Source of the DNA: Tetraselmis striata
Taxonomy: Eukaryota > Chlorophyta > Chlorodendrophyceae > Chlorodendrales > Chlorodendraceae
DNA: 64,000 nucleotides
Assembly (NCBI GenBank): GCA_006384855.1
Contig: VCJN01001789.1
Coordinates: 62,001-126,000 of the forward strand
Direction of reading: 5' to 3'
Shown here: positions 1 to 10,471 of the stretch, piece by piece
Numbering within the stretch: the stretch's first letter is position 1
Layout: every line of letters begins with the position of its first letter
Notes under the pieces: generated by a model
The model's input: the letters and a program-made list of their open reading frames with translations, nothing else
Told to the model about the DNA's origin: nothing
The model's database searches: none
Translations under genes and position numbers: made by a program

Positions 1-355
1 CAATAAACATGCACACACACAGCACAGACATACATTTGTATACCTGCTGTAGATAGAAACATAAGAGTGAAAACCAGTGAAAAAAGCGCCAGCGACTATG
101 TAAGGATTACTGGTTTCCTGGTCGCGTAGCTCGAGTGTCGTAGTGCTGTCCGACTGTCCGGTCCGGCATGCCACATCCCCGGACCGCGAAGCTTATTATT
201 CAAGGCTTTATTGTTCCACTGTACAGCCACCTTTCCTCGGGCATCGTTAGCTCCCGGTGCCATAGCATACTCTTACCCCGCCGCAACGACCACACTCACT
301 GCCCATCCTCACAGCGGAGGCAGGCGTTTGACCTGTACGGCCGGGAGCAGCTGAA
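1..355. other. Upstream region / 5' leader of dynein thioredoxin gene
   Basis: No coding similarity seen. The DNA is mixed in composition and precedes the first ATG of the downstream thioredoxin gene, so it probably holds its promoter and 5' leader. I see no clear TATA box close to the start, but a TATATAA-like stretch lies at about 372-378, inside the first intron. Confidence 0.3.
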
Positions 356-1470
356 ATGTCGTTCCAGGTGCGCCGCTATATAACACCGCCCTCCCGCCTC
401 CGGCTCTCCCTCGCCCTTAGGCTCACCCTAGCTGCTGCCTACAGCACATGCCGCACTCTGCGCCTGAGCCTGCAGCTTCCCCGCGCGACCGTCCGGGATC
501 GAGCGTTGTAGTTGTGGCCGACGGAGCGCACGTGCCTCGGGCGATGCAATGCGCTCTGTGGGCGCGCTCGTCTCGCATGCGGCGATGGCCCGATCCCTCG
601 CGGGTGCCCGGACGGCAGTCGCCGACGCCTGGACCCGAGTCCAACCACACGCCCCTCACTGAGGAACAGCCTCCGGCTAATTTGAGATCCCTGTCCCTGG
701 TAGGTCGACTTGCAGTCCACGGATGACTGGAACAATGAGATCGTAAATACGCCAGGCCTGCTGCAAGGTGAGAGGGCGAGACAGAGCCCCCCCCCCCTCC
801 CCCCTCAATGATGCTGACACCACTATCATCATACGTACACGCTCGCATCCTCATTGGCACTGCTTCCCAGCATGCAGAGAGTTCCCCCTCCAGTCAGACC
901 GCGACCACTGAGACACTGCACTGCACTGCGAATGGGCAGCCGCTCAGCCCCCCCCCCCCCCCCCCCCCCCCGAACACACACACCACTCGGGCCATCACTG
1001 ACCATCACTCTCCGGCCCCCACTCAGTGGTGGAGATGTACCAGGAGTGGAGCGGCCCCTGTAAGGCCATCCAGAGCACGTTCAAGCGCATCTACTTCGAC
1101 AACAGCGACGCGCCGCTGAAGTTTTACACCGCCTGCGTTGGCAAGATCCCCGGGCTGGAGCAGTACAAAGGCAGCAGTGAGCCGGTGTTTTGCTTCTACA
1201 AGGCGAGCTTCACCCCCCCCCCCCCCCCCCCCCTACTTGATAAGAAGGTCATCATACGCGCACATTTCAGCACCGGCATGTTCGCACGTTATTGACCTAC
1301 GAGCCTCCTCCCCCCCCCCCCCCCTTGCCCCGCCTGCCATGGCTATGTTCCGTGATGTGGGGACTGAGAAGAGAACTGCGCCACAGGACGGGGCCGAGCT
1401 GGGCAAGATCACGGGCGTGAAGGCGCCCGAGCTCCAGAAAAAGATCCTGAGCTTGTTAGAGGACATTTAG
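356..1470 (+). CDS. Thioredoxin-domain outer-arm dynein light chain (LC3/LC5, TXNDC6/NME9-type)
   Basis: Single thioredoxin domain like the dynein-associated thioredoxin light chains of cilia, expected to bind the outer dynein arm in the axoneme. Exons: 356-367, 704-767, 1027-1202, 1387-1470; 111 aa, ending in TAG. The first exon codes only MSFQ, and its start is the weakest part. The reading VVEMYQEWSGPCKAI, then YKGSSEPVFCFYK joined to DGAELGKITG, matches the family in order and spacing. The active site is WSGPC (residues 33-37) where the family usually has WCGPC, so the first redox cysteine is missing and only a monothiol remains. The last intron (1203-1386) starts with GC, not GT, and is followed at once by a C run. 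It converges on the helicase gene downstream. Family assignment is secure; the redox role is doubtful. Confidence 0.85.
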
Positions 1471-2030
1471 GCGGTGCGTGTGGACGAGCAGAGCAGAGGG
1501 GGGGAGAAGGAGGGCGGCCCGGGGGGGGGGGGGGGGGGGTGGGGGGGGGCTGTGGGTCATGCGCTCACTGCGATTGTCGGCTGTAATGCACCAAAAGGTA
1601 GCACACGAAAGGTTGACAGTACCCCCAGTGTGTGGGTGGTGCAATCGAGCGAAATCATCCGCAAGAACCGGAGGCTCGGCCGAGTTTGCGGAAGCATGCG
1701 ACCCGCGGTTTTGCCATGGCCTCCACTCGCACGGAACGGGCGGCGGAGAATCCACTCCATTTGTCGAGAATGGATACTCGCCATGCTGGAGGGCGGTGTC
1801 AGGACACCGTTGACGCTCTGGGCATGTGTGTGCCCAAGAGATGGATGGCGTGGTTCAGCGGAGTCCGGCCGTGTGCGCACCACATACAGAATGGGAGTGA
1901 GCCCACGGCTTTGGTCCCGGACGTAGGGCTCTCCCTTAGGGACGGTGTCCACGCCTTGGCGTCATGCTATGAATTACATGGGTTGATATTAAGTCGCCCC
2001 CGCTTAGTCGGTGAGGCACCACCGCCCCTA
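1471..2030. other. Convergent intergenic region
   Basis: Lies between the 3' ends of the thioredoxin and helicase genes. It holds a broken G run at about 1519-1550 and otherwise no coding signal I trust; the several open frames here are shadows of the GC bias. Confidence 0.4.
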
Positions 2031-5000
2031 CTAGGAGAATTGCCGCGTGTCGCCGGCTGCGCGCCGGCCGTATGGGTTCTCCGCGCTGAAGGCGTGCCCC
2101 GTCTTCATGCGCCGGTAGTCGACGCCGCCCTTGGCCTTGGCCTTGGCGGCCTTGCGCACGTGGCCCGCCTTGCTCTCGAGCTGCAGGTTGATGCGCGGCG
2201 GCGTCAGGAAGCCAAAGGAGCGCGCGACGGCCTGCAGGTCCAGCGTGTGCACGTTGAAGATGTCCTTGTGCTGGTGGCTGTTGTAGGCCAGGATGTAGGC
2301 GCGGTACGCGTCGCGCGCGCTCTGGTGCAGGTAGTAGTTCTTCTCCACCAGCCGCTCCAGCTGGCTCTGCACGTTGGCGATCTTCTTCATCGGAAACTCG
2401 TACTCGTTCAGAGGCACCTGCCGGGGAGGGGGGCGACAGGGGAGGCCACACGGTCAGCGCCTGACGCCGCTTATGGGTGCCCTGGTGGGAGAGGGGGGGG
2501 GGGGGGGGGGGGGCTCATGGGCCATTGGGGCTCCCAGCAGCCCCCCACGTGGCGGTCAGCCTCGCCGCACCTTGGCCGCCTTGAGGTACTTCAGGAAGGA
2601 GAGCTCGTCCGGCGTCAGCATCAGCAGCGCGCGCCCGCTGCCGTCGCGCCCACGTGCGGTACGCCCCACACGGTGGATGTACTCGCGCGGGTCGTCCGGC
2701 GGGTCGTACTGGATGATCCAATCCACCGCTGCACGGGGGGGGGGGGGGGGGGGGGGGGGGATAGCAAAGGGTTGGAGTTTATATGTGCAAAGCGGGATAA
2801 TAATTCTCAGGGCTCCGAAACCATGTATATATCACTGAAGGTGAGGAGCATGTCGTACGCCTCTGGTACAGCCACACTGAACAATGCACAGAAACCAAGG
2901 TTGCCTGACACACCCTCCGAAACGTTTTGTGGTAAAGTGTACCGGGCGGCCCGCGGGCCGGGGGGAGCTGGTGTGGGCGCAGCGCTGCCCCCGGAAGGGC
3001 GGCGCCGGCCCGTCCCCGCCGGCCACGAGCGGGGCTGCGCCGGCCAGTGCGGCGCCGCGGCAGCCAGAGTGGGCGGCCAGAACGGCGCGACCCGGGCGGC
3101 TGCCGCGAGCGCCGCGGCCGATGTGCCAAGGATGTAACAGTCGCTGGGCGGAGGGGGGCGCGGCCCGAGGGCGCAGCGCGTGCCGCAGCAACCTGACTGA
3201 TCCTTGGGCAACCAACACCAAGGAGGCGTTCGATGCGTACCCTAGCCGCCCTCCCTCCTAATAGGGTTTCTAATCCTACAGCAAATTAGGGTATGCGGTC
3301 CAGGGCTTGGCGTGTCCGTGGGGGTGGTTCCAGGGTGCATTCGGGTTACGAGTAAACAAGACAGCGCATTTCATGAGGGCTCCAGCATGTGGATTCCAGG
3401 TTGTGATATTGGGCGAAATGAATGTGGATTGAAGCCCTAGTTTAATAAACCTGTAAAACCCTATTGCGTTGCCCAGAACCCTCCTGGGGCCAAACGGTAG
3501 CTAAGAGCGGGCAACAACTCGTATTGTCACCCATTCACTCAAGAGGGGAGCGCTGGCGGTTTGCTTCCAACAGAGATAGATGGCAGGGCGTGACAGGGGG
3601 GAAGGCGGCGCGGACCTGGGATGTCGAGCCCGCGCGCGGCGACATCGGTACACAGCAGGATGCCTGCGTCGGCGGAGCTGAACTCCATAAAGGTGGACGT
3701 CCGCTTCTGCTGCTTCTGCTTGCCGTGGATGTCCTTGACGGGGAGGTCGATGTAGTTGAGTAGCTCCGCGTGGTACTTCACGCTCGCGCAGCTGGAGAAG
3801 AACACCATCACCTTCTTCTTCATGTTCTTCTTCAGGAAGGTGAACAGCAGCAGGAAGCGCTTGTCGGAGGGCACCACGCAGTAGCCCTGCTCCAGCCCCT
3901 CGCGCGTCGCGTGCTTCTGCGCGTCATCCACGCCCACGTAGAGCGGCTTGCGCTTGAAGGACACGCGCGCGAGGTCCTCCACCTTGGTGGTCTGCGTCGC
4001 GGAGAACAGCGCCGTCTGCCGGTCCTTGGGCAGCGCCTTGATGATCTGGTACATCTCCTTCTCGAAGCCGATCTCCAGGATGCGGTCCGCCTCGTCGATG
4101 ACGAGGCACGCGAGGTTGCGGAACACAAAGCCCTTGGTGTTCTGCAGGTGGTCCAGCAGCCGCCCGGGCGTCGCCACCAGCAGGTTGATGCCCTTCACCA
4201 GCCGCTCCGCCTCCGTGCGTCGGTTGGCGCCGCCCATGATCAGCCCTGCCCGTGGACCGCCGTGCCGCGCCACGTCAGATACATGCATAGATACATCGAT
4301 ACATCCATCTTTCTTTAACATAATACTTATATACCCTAATCCTCGCAAATGGTGTATAGAAAAAGGCAAGCGACAGACAGCCTAGCGCCCGATCTTGCTG
4401 TCGGTGATAATTGCGTTGATGTTGTCTTTTGGGGAGGGGAGCGCCTCGAACGCCTGGGCGCCGGCCCTCACCGTGCGTCTGGCTGTGGTACTTCATGAGG
4501 TCGCGCGCCACGCCGTAGATCTGCATCGACAGCTCGCGCGTGGGCGAGATGACGATGATGCCGGTGCCGTTGCGCGGCATAAACTTGGCCTGCCGGAGCA
4601 GCTCCACCGCGGGGATGAGGAACGCGAGCGTCTTGCCCGAGCCTACACACACCAAAGGAGAGCACCCGGGCGCGTCAAACGCATGCAGAGAGGGAAAGGG
4701 AGGCGCTGGGGAACTTTGAGCAACACCATGTATGAGTTCACACGCTTTACTGAGGGGCAGAATTAGGCCAATCAGCACCTGGACACAGGCAGCGGTGCGA
4801 TGGGGCAGACAGGGGGGCAGGTAAAGGGTAGGGGCACCTGTGCGCGCGGCGCCAAGCACGTCGCGGCCCGACAGCAGGTGCGGCACGGTGCGCGCCTGCA
4901 CCTCCGTCATGTACGTGAAGCCCATGTCCGCGATGCCCTTCGCGGTCAGCTCCGACACCTCCAGCGTGCTGAACTCCATGGCGCTCATGATGCCCTCCAC

Positions 5001-5859
5001 CTTGTGCTCCTGCTTCTCCACCACCAGCACCTCCCGCTCGATCTGCATCCCCTTCCCCTTCTGCGCCGCCGGGAAGGCCCCGTCAGGCCATCAACCGCTC
5101 GCGTGTGCCGGCATGCACAGGGGGGCGACGGCAGGGGGGGGGGGGAGGGGGCAGGGTGATCTGAAGTGGGGTACCTTGCTGTGCTGGTGAGGGTCCAGCA
5201 GGCTGCCGCCCTCCTCCTCCGCATCCTCCTCCGCCTCCTCCTGGCTGCTTGCCTCGCTGACCGCAACCTGCCAGTCCACAACAGCACCTCCCCCACCTCA
5301 GCGCCTGTCCCCTTCCTTCCCATACTCAGACAGTAAAGTACCCCTTTTCCCCAAATCACAGCCCCCCTCCGTGAGCTGAAGCTCGCGGAAACGGCCCCAC
5401 CTCCGGCTGCTTCTTCCGCTTCTTGCCCGCCTTACCCGCCGCGGTCAGCTCCGCAATGCCTGCGAGGGCAGCAGCATGATGTTAGCGCCACAAGCCCCCG
5501 CATCGCGGCTTTCGCAGCCTTTTGCGGGCACCGAGGGCACGACTGGGAAGCCCATCCCATTTCCCCGATATATGAGTATGTTTAGATGGCCGACGTCCGT
5601 GGGTGGAAGGAGTACTTTCTTACTGGGGCGTAGGTCTGGGCGAGCCGACGGCTGACGGCGTGGCGAAGCGGGCAGGAGGGGCCGGGGGGGGGGGGGGGGG
5701 GTTACCTAGTTGCGGGGGCTCGGCCTCCACCGCTGCGTCCACATCCGCCTCGTCGACGGCGGCGGCCACGGGGGTGCGCGCGGCGGCGCCCTTCTTCCCG
5801 CGCACCTTGGCCTTCTTCCGCTTGCGCCCCGCCGCGTCGCCGCCGCCGTCCGGCCCCAT
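2031..5859 (-). CDS. HAS1: DEAD-box ATP-dependent RNA helicase Has1/DDX18
   Basis: Nucleolar RNA helicase for 60S (and 40S) ribosome assembly. Exons on the minus strand: 5859-5706, 5459-5401, 5267-5175, 5060-4838, 4642-4472, 4245-3616, 2728-2571, 2417-2031; 624 aa, all joins in frame. An acidic/lysine-rich N-terminus is followed by the Q motif, motif I TGSGKT (176-181, split by an intron), PTREL, DEAD (284-287), SAT (315-317), [15 protein letters not shown] (462-469), and the Has1-specific C-terminus with [16 protein letters not shown] and [17 protein letters not shown]. These tail motifs separate Has1 from other DEAD-box proteins. I chose the ATG at 5859 because the same frame further upstream has only GTG. 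All helicase motifs look intact. Intron 6 (2729-3615) is the longest and carries a long C run just before the acceptor. The gene is divergent from the IQCB1-like gene. Confidence 0.95.
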
Positions 5860-6573
5860 CCCGCCGCGGCTGTGCTCAGCCGAGAAGGAGCGCGCGACTC
5901 CCGGCAGCGCGCGGTGGGACACGGGCTAGCTGCGTCGGGCGGGCGATCGAAACGATGAGGCAGCAGGATGGAGTCGGTGCTGTGTGTTCAGGGTTGCGGC
6001 GAGTCGCTGCCTCGCTGGGTGGCGGCGTGCTTTTCTCTCCGCTCGGCGCGTCGGTCGCGCGCTGTCGGCGGCGGGCCAGAGCGGCCGCGCCGCCGGAAGC
6101 GCCGAGGTCGCCCGCCGACGACGAGGCGGCGACGCGCGGCGTAAAAGGGCAGGTGCCAGGTAGGGTTATGAGTTAGGGCTGAAGGCGGACGTACTAGGTG
6201 TATCAGCCCCTAATGAATGTGCTGAATTGGAACCCAGGTACTAACAGTGCCTCGCGTTGACCCATGACCCATGACTGCCTGGCCGAGTTGATGAGCAGCA
6301 GCATCGCCTACTACTGAGTCGAACACAATGCCGTCATAGAGCCCGTCAGGTGAGACGTCGAGACAACGCGGACATGGGCGCGGCGTCAACCACCGAGCAT
6401 CACCCACCCAGCAGCGGCTACTTCGCACCCGCCGCGGCAGGTGCAGCAGCAGGTGCCCTCCGCCTCGCAAAAGGGAACGGTTCCTGGGCGTAGTCACGGA
6501 TCTATCACCTTGGAAGGCAACCGTGAGTGAGAAAGCACGCGCGTAAGCGAGCGCGTGAGTGAACTCGGCCGGA
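5860..6573. promoter_or_regulatory. Divergent promoter region, HAS1 / IQCB1-like
   Basis: About 0.7 kb between the starts of two divergent genes, so it should hold promoters for both. A 73-codon GC-rich open frame at about 5955-6173 could be an upstream exon of the IQCB1-like gene, which otherwise lacks the N-terminal half of its family, but nothing in its sequence is recognisable. Confidence 0.35.
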
Positions 6574-9500
6574 ATGGCGCGACGACAAGTGGCGCTGGAG
6601 CCGAGGCAGGCCGCCACGCGCATCCAGGCGGGTCGACCCTCCCCGCCCACACCCTTTTCCCACGCCCTTTTCCCGCCCACACCACGTGCCCGCGGGCCCG
6701 TCGCCCTCGTCCCTGGCCGTCCAGCCCGCCAGGCGTGCCCCTCGGCGCGCAGAAGCTCTGCTGACAGTCGGTGCTGCTGTGCTACCACAGGCGCAGTATC
6801 GCTCGCACCAGGCGCGGCGTCGCCTCCGGCGGCAGCAGGTGTGGACACTCCCCCCTTCGCAATGGTCCCCTAACCCCCCAACCTTCACCCACCGCCCGGG
6901 CCAACCTGGCAGCTCCTATCTCGGACACGCAGTTCGGCACCTGTCGACGGCACCAAGCCGTCATAATGGAGCAGTTGGAGAGGGGTGCAGGGGACCAATA
7001 AGCGCGCAGCACCGCCACCGGGGGTGCAGCACCCAGCGAACCAAACCCAAACCCCGTGTAGGGGATCCAAGGGGGCTGTCAAAGCGTGACATGTCATTGG
7101 GTTTGCGGGTCGCAAAACTCATCACGCATCGGTTAGCACCGCTGAGACTCCTGAGATATCGAGCCACATTCGCGGTGTGCTCTGATGCTCCTACATCTCC
7201 ATGTATATCCGGGTGCCGACGCCCCGATAATGACCCTTATAACTATACACCTCAAATTGGGGTCGCATGCAACCCATAACAGTATTCGCCGTAGTTCCCT
7301 ATGTTTCTGCCTACATCTGACCTCTAGCAGGTGGGGCAGGTTCTTATTCGCAGTGTCCCTGGTGCCGCGCCGGCACCCATAAGTTGTTTTCGTTTCCGCA
7401 AGGGGCCAAACCCAGGCGCATACCTTTATGTAAGAGGCTCAGCAAGGGACCAGCCAGTCACGTTATACATCGCTGCCCTAACCCGCCAACCGCGGAATGG
7501 CTGGGGGGGAGGGGGGGGGCACCAATATGGCGACGTTGATTGCGGAATCGCAGGCCCCCAACCAGCTCCTCCCCCCCCCCCCCCCCCCCCCTCCCCCCCC
7601 CCCCTTGACCGGCCCACCGCGCAGGATGCGGCGCGGCGCATCCAGGCGCGTGTGCGGGGCTGGCTGGCACGGGTGCGCCGCGCCGAGCTGGACCGGCAGC
7701 GCGGCCGGCAGGAGCGCTTCCAGCGCGTGATGGCCCGCCACCAGGAGCGCGTGCAGGTGCGGCCCAGCGCGACCCGCCCCGCCCCGCCCACTCGGGGCTG
7801 AGCAGACGTCCATGCTGCGCTGGCCTAACATTACGTGTCCCAATCCACCGGCTGAAGTTCCGCTCACCAAGCGCACGGGAGTATCAGCAGAGTCTCCTTT
7901 TCTATACTTAATGGGATGGACAGGCGCCCGCATGTGGCCACCGTTACATCTGTAGAGTTGCGAAGTCAACGTGCGCCGTTGTGTGTCATGATTGGTGTGC
8001 CCCCAAGCGGGCCCGTCACGGCATACGTATGGTGCACACAAGCGTATCTACACCATTTGCATACATAAGTTTGCATTTTTAGTGTAAAGTTGACCTGCCT
8101 GGAGACGCTGTCGCGACCCCCTCGACTTCCGAGACTTCCAAGGGTTACGGGTGCTGAAGTTTATAAGGAGGCACTGCTCACGCACGACTCAGCAAGCCTA
8201 CCCCCCATCCCAGCGCGTTCTGCCAGCGCGCTGACGCGCCCGCCCCCGCCTCCCTCTCCCCCGCAGGCCCGCGAGCAGGAGCTGCACTACCTGCGCACGA
8301 TGCCGGCGGCGGAGCTGGAGCGCTACGAAGAGCGGCGCACCGCCGCGGCGCGCGCCATCCAGGCCGCCTGGAAGGGGCACCGCCAGCGGGGGGAGTTCCG
8401 CCGGCGCGCGCCGGAGCTGCAGCGCCGCCAGATGGTGCGCCGGCCGGCCTGGCGCGGGGCGCTGCGGGCCGGGCCCCAGAGCTGCGTGTGCCCAATAGAA
8501 GGTGCCAAAGGGACATGCCCGCCTGTGGTACACATTTACGTATCTGGCCACAGGGAACCATGCTGAGTACCTAGGTACGTTAGGTAGGCTGAGTATATAG
8601 GTAGGCTTGTCACATGTCAGGATGCTATATATATATATGTATATATATATATATCGATGCCAACTCGCCTATGAGAACCCTTACTACATGCTTGGGCTTG
8701 CTAGCAACCTGTACGCACACTTGCCATGGTTGCGTAATAGTGCCGTCTATGTTTGACCTCTGGCAGGCAGGACGGGTTCCTATCCGCCGCGTTCTTCGCA
8801 CTGTGTCGGCACCCGCATTGATACACCGTTTCATGAAACTGCCTCAAGGCATGGCCAAGGCATGACACCGTGCTGTGCGGTACGGGATCGCATCAGCATG
8901 CCCGTTGTGTACGCGCTGGTTGAACTGGACTCGTCCGCCACGGTGTGTCGCGGCAAATGGCGGTGGTTTGATGTTTGGACGCGGGATGTGGCGATGCGAG
9001 CGGGGGCTGGTGTGGATGTACGTGCATTGTTTCCATTCCGTTTCATTAATGCATCTATTAGTTGTTATATGCTGCATGCGTACCGCCGTACAATTGAAGA
9101 CGACCCTCGCAGCCAACAATGATACATTGTGTTGCACCTTTGCGTCGGAACATTTGTCATGTATTCGTGCTGTATTCTGACTATCTGTGTTAATGGTCAC
9201 TCCACGGACAAACGGGGGTGGGCATCGTCACCGCATCCCAGGGTAAGGCCACCTGGCGAGCCCGGGTGGCGCAGGATCTGGCGTACCGCCCGACCTGTAT
9301 GTGTTCTTCCGGCCCTGAGCATTGGCTTGGTACGACGGAGTGTTGGCGGCGCCCTGCGCCCGGCTCGTGTGGAAACCCCGGGGAACCCTCAGCCGCCTCA
9401 TGAGGACGGGCGGGGGCGGAGAGCGGCCAGGAGGCAGTAGCCCGGCGCCTTACACGTATTCACACATGCAGCCTTCAAAGTCGGACGCGGCATTTCGTGA

Positions 9501-10439
9501 ACGCAGTGTGATGGGGGCTGGCGGTTGGCTTGCCAGCCCATCACTGCCAGCCCCCGTTGCCCCATCCGGGGGTTGGGGGGAGGGGGGAGGGGGGGGGGTG
9601 CAAGTACGCTGCTTATCCGCGGACCATTTCTGATTGTACAGTGTGTTTTAATCAACCTAGAAAGTTCCCATACATGTCTGCAAGAGAATGTGCGTATATG
9701 CATTTGAGGGTCTGCCGGCACTCGCGCTCATCCCATGGACACTCGGCAACCCACTTACTAGGCGGCCTCCCCCCCCCCCCCCCCCCCCCCCCGACCCCCC
9801 ACTTCCCACCATCACCATCGCAGGCGGCCACCGCCATCCAGAGCGCCTTCCGCAGCTCCTCACCGCTGCGCGCCAGTCGGCGCCAGGCAGCGGAGGAGGC
9901 AGCGGAGGCTGGGGCGGAGGCGGGCGCGCCACGGCGGAGCGCCGCCGAGATGCGCGACAGCGGGGGCGGCTACAGCTCCCCTGCGCGTGACGACAGCGGG
10001 GGGCTGCTCATGACGGAGGCGCGCCGCGCGCAGCTCCTGGCGCAGGTGCCCCCGCCCCCCCCCCCCCCCCCCTCCCCCCCCTTGCCGCCTACAACACCAC
10101 CTTTCCTGATCAGCCCGAAACGATGTACGAAATGACCGTCTGTTGACGCCGCGAGTGCCCAGTAGCGACCCCGCACTGACTGCGCGACCAGCAGACCAGG
10201 TTTCAGTTGAGATCGCTGTCGCTGTCCATTTGGGGTCGTTGCGGTTGTTGTCACCTGAAGCAGCCGGTTGCGTCTACAGCTCCAGAATCCCGGTGCACAA
10301 CGACATGTCCGAATTACGGCAATCTTTTGTATGCGCAGCATGCATTTGTGCGTTGCTGATGTTGTTGAGAATTGAATCATCTTCGTGTTCACAATGCATG
10401 CTATCGAGCAATAGACTCAAAGAGCTGATACACGTGCAC

Positions 10440-10471
<32 letters not shown>

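Noticed and set aside
1632-3137. 501-codon plus-strand open frame
   Set aside because: Antisense shadow of Has1 exons and GC-rich intron; reads through poly-G as glycine runs, no recognisable domain.
6628-6790. GT-AG alternative for IQCB1 intron 1 (donor at 6631 with acceptor before TCGGTG)
   Set aside because: It keeps frame but inserts residues into the IQ motif; the GC donor at 6628 gives an exact IQ consensus.
8614-8865. Open frame with YIYICIYIYI over an AT microsatellite
   Set aside because: Pure translation of TATA dinucleotides; no family signal and it lies inside an intron.
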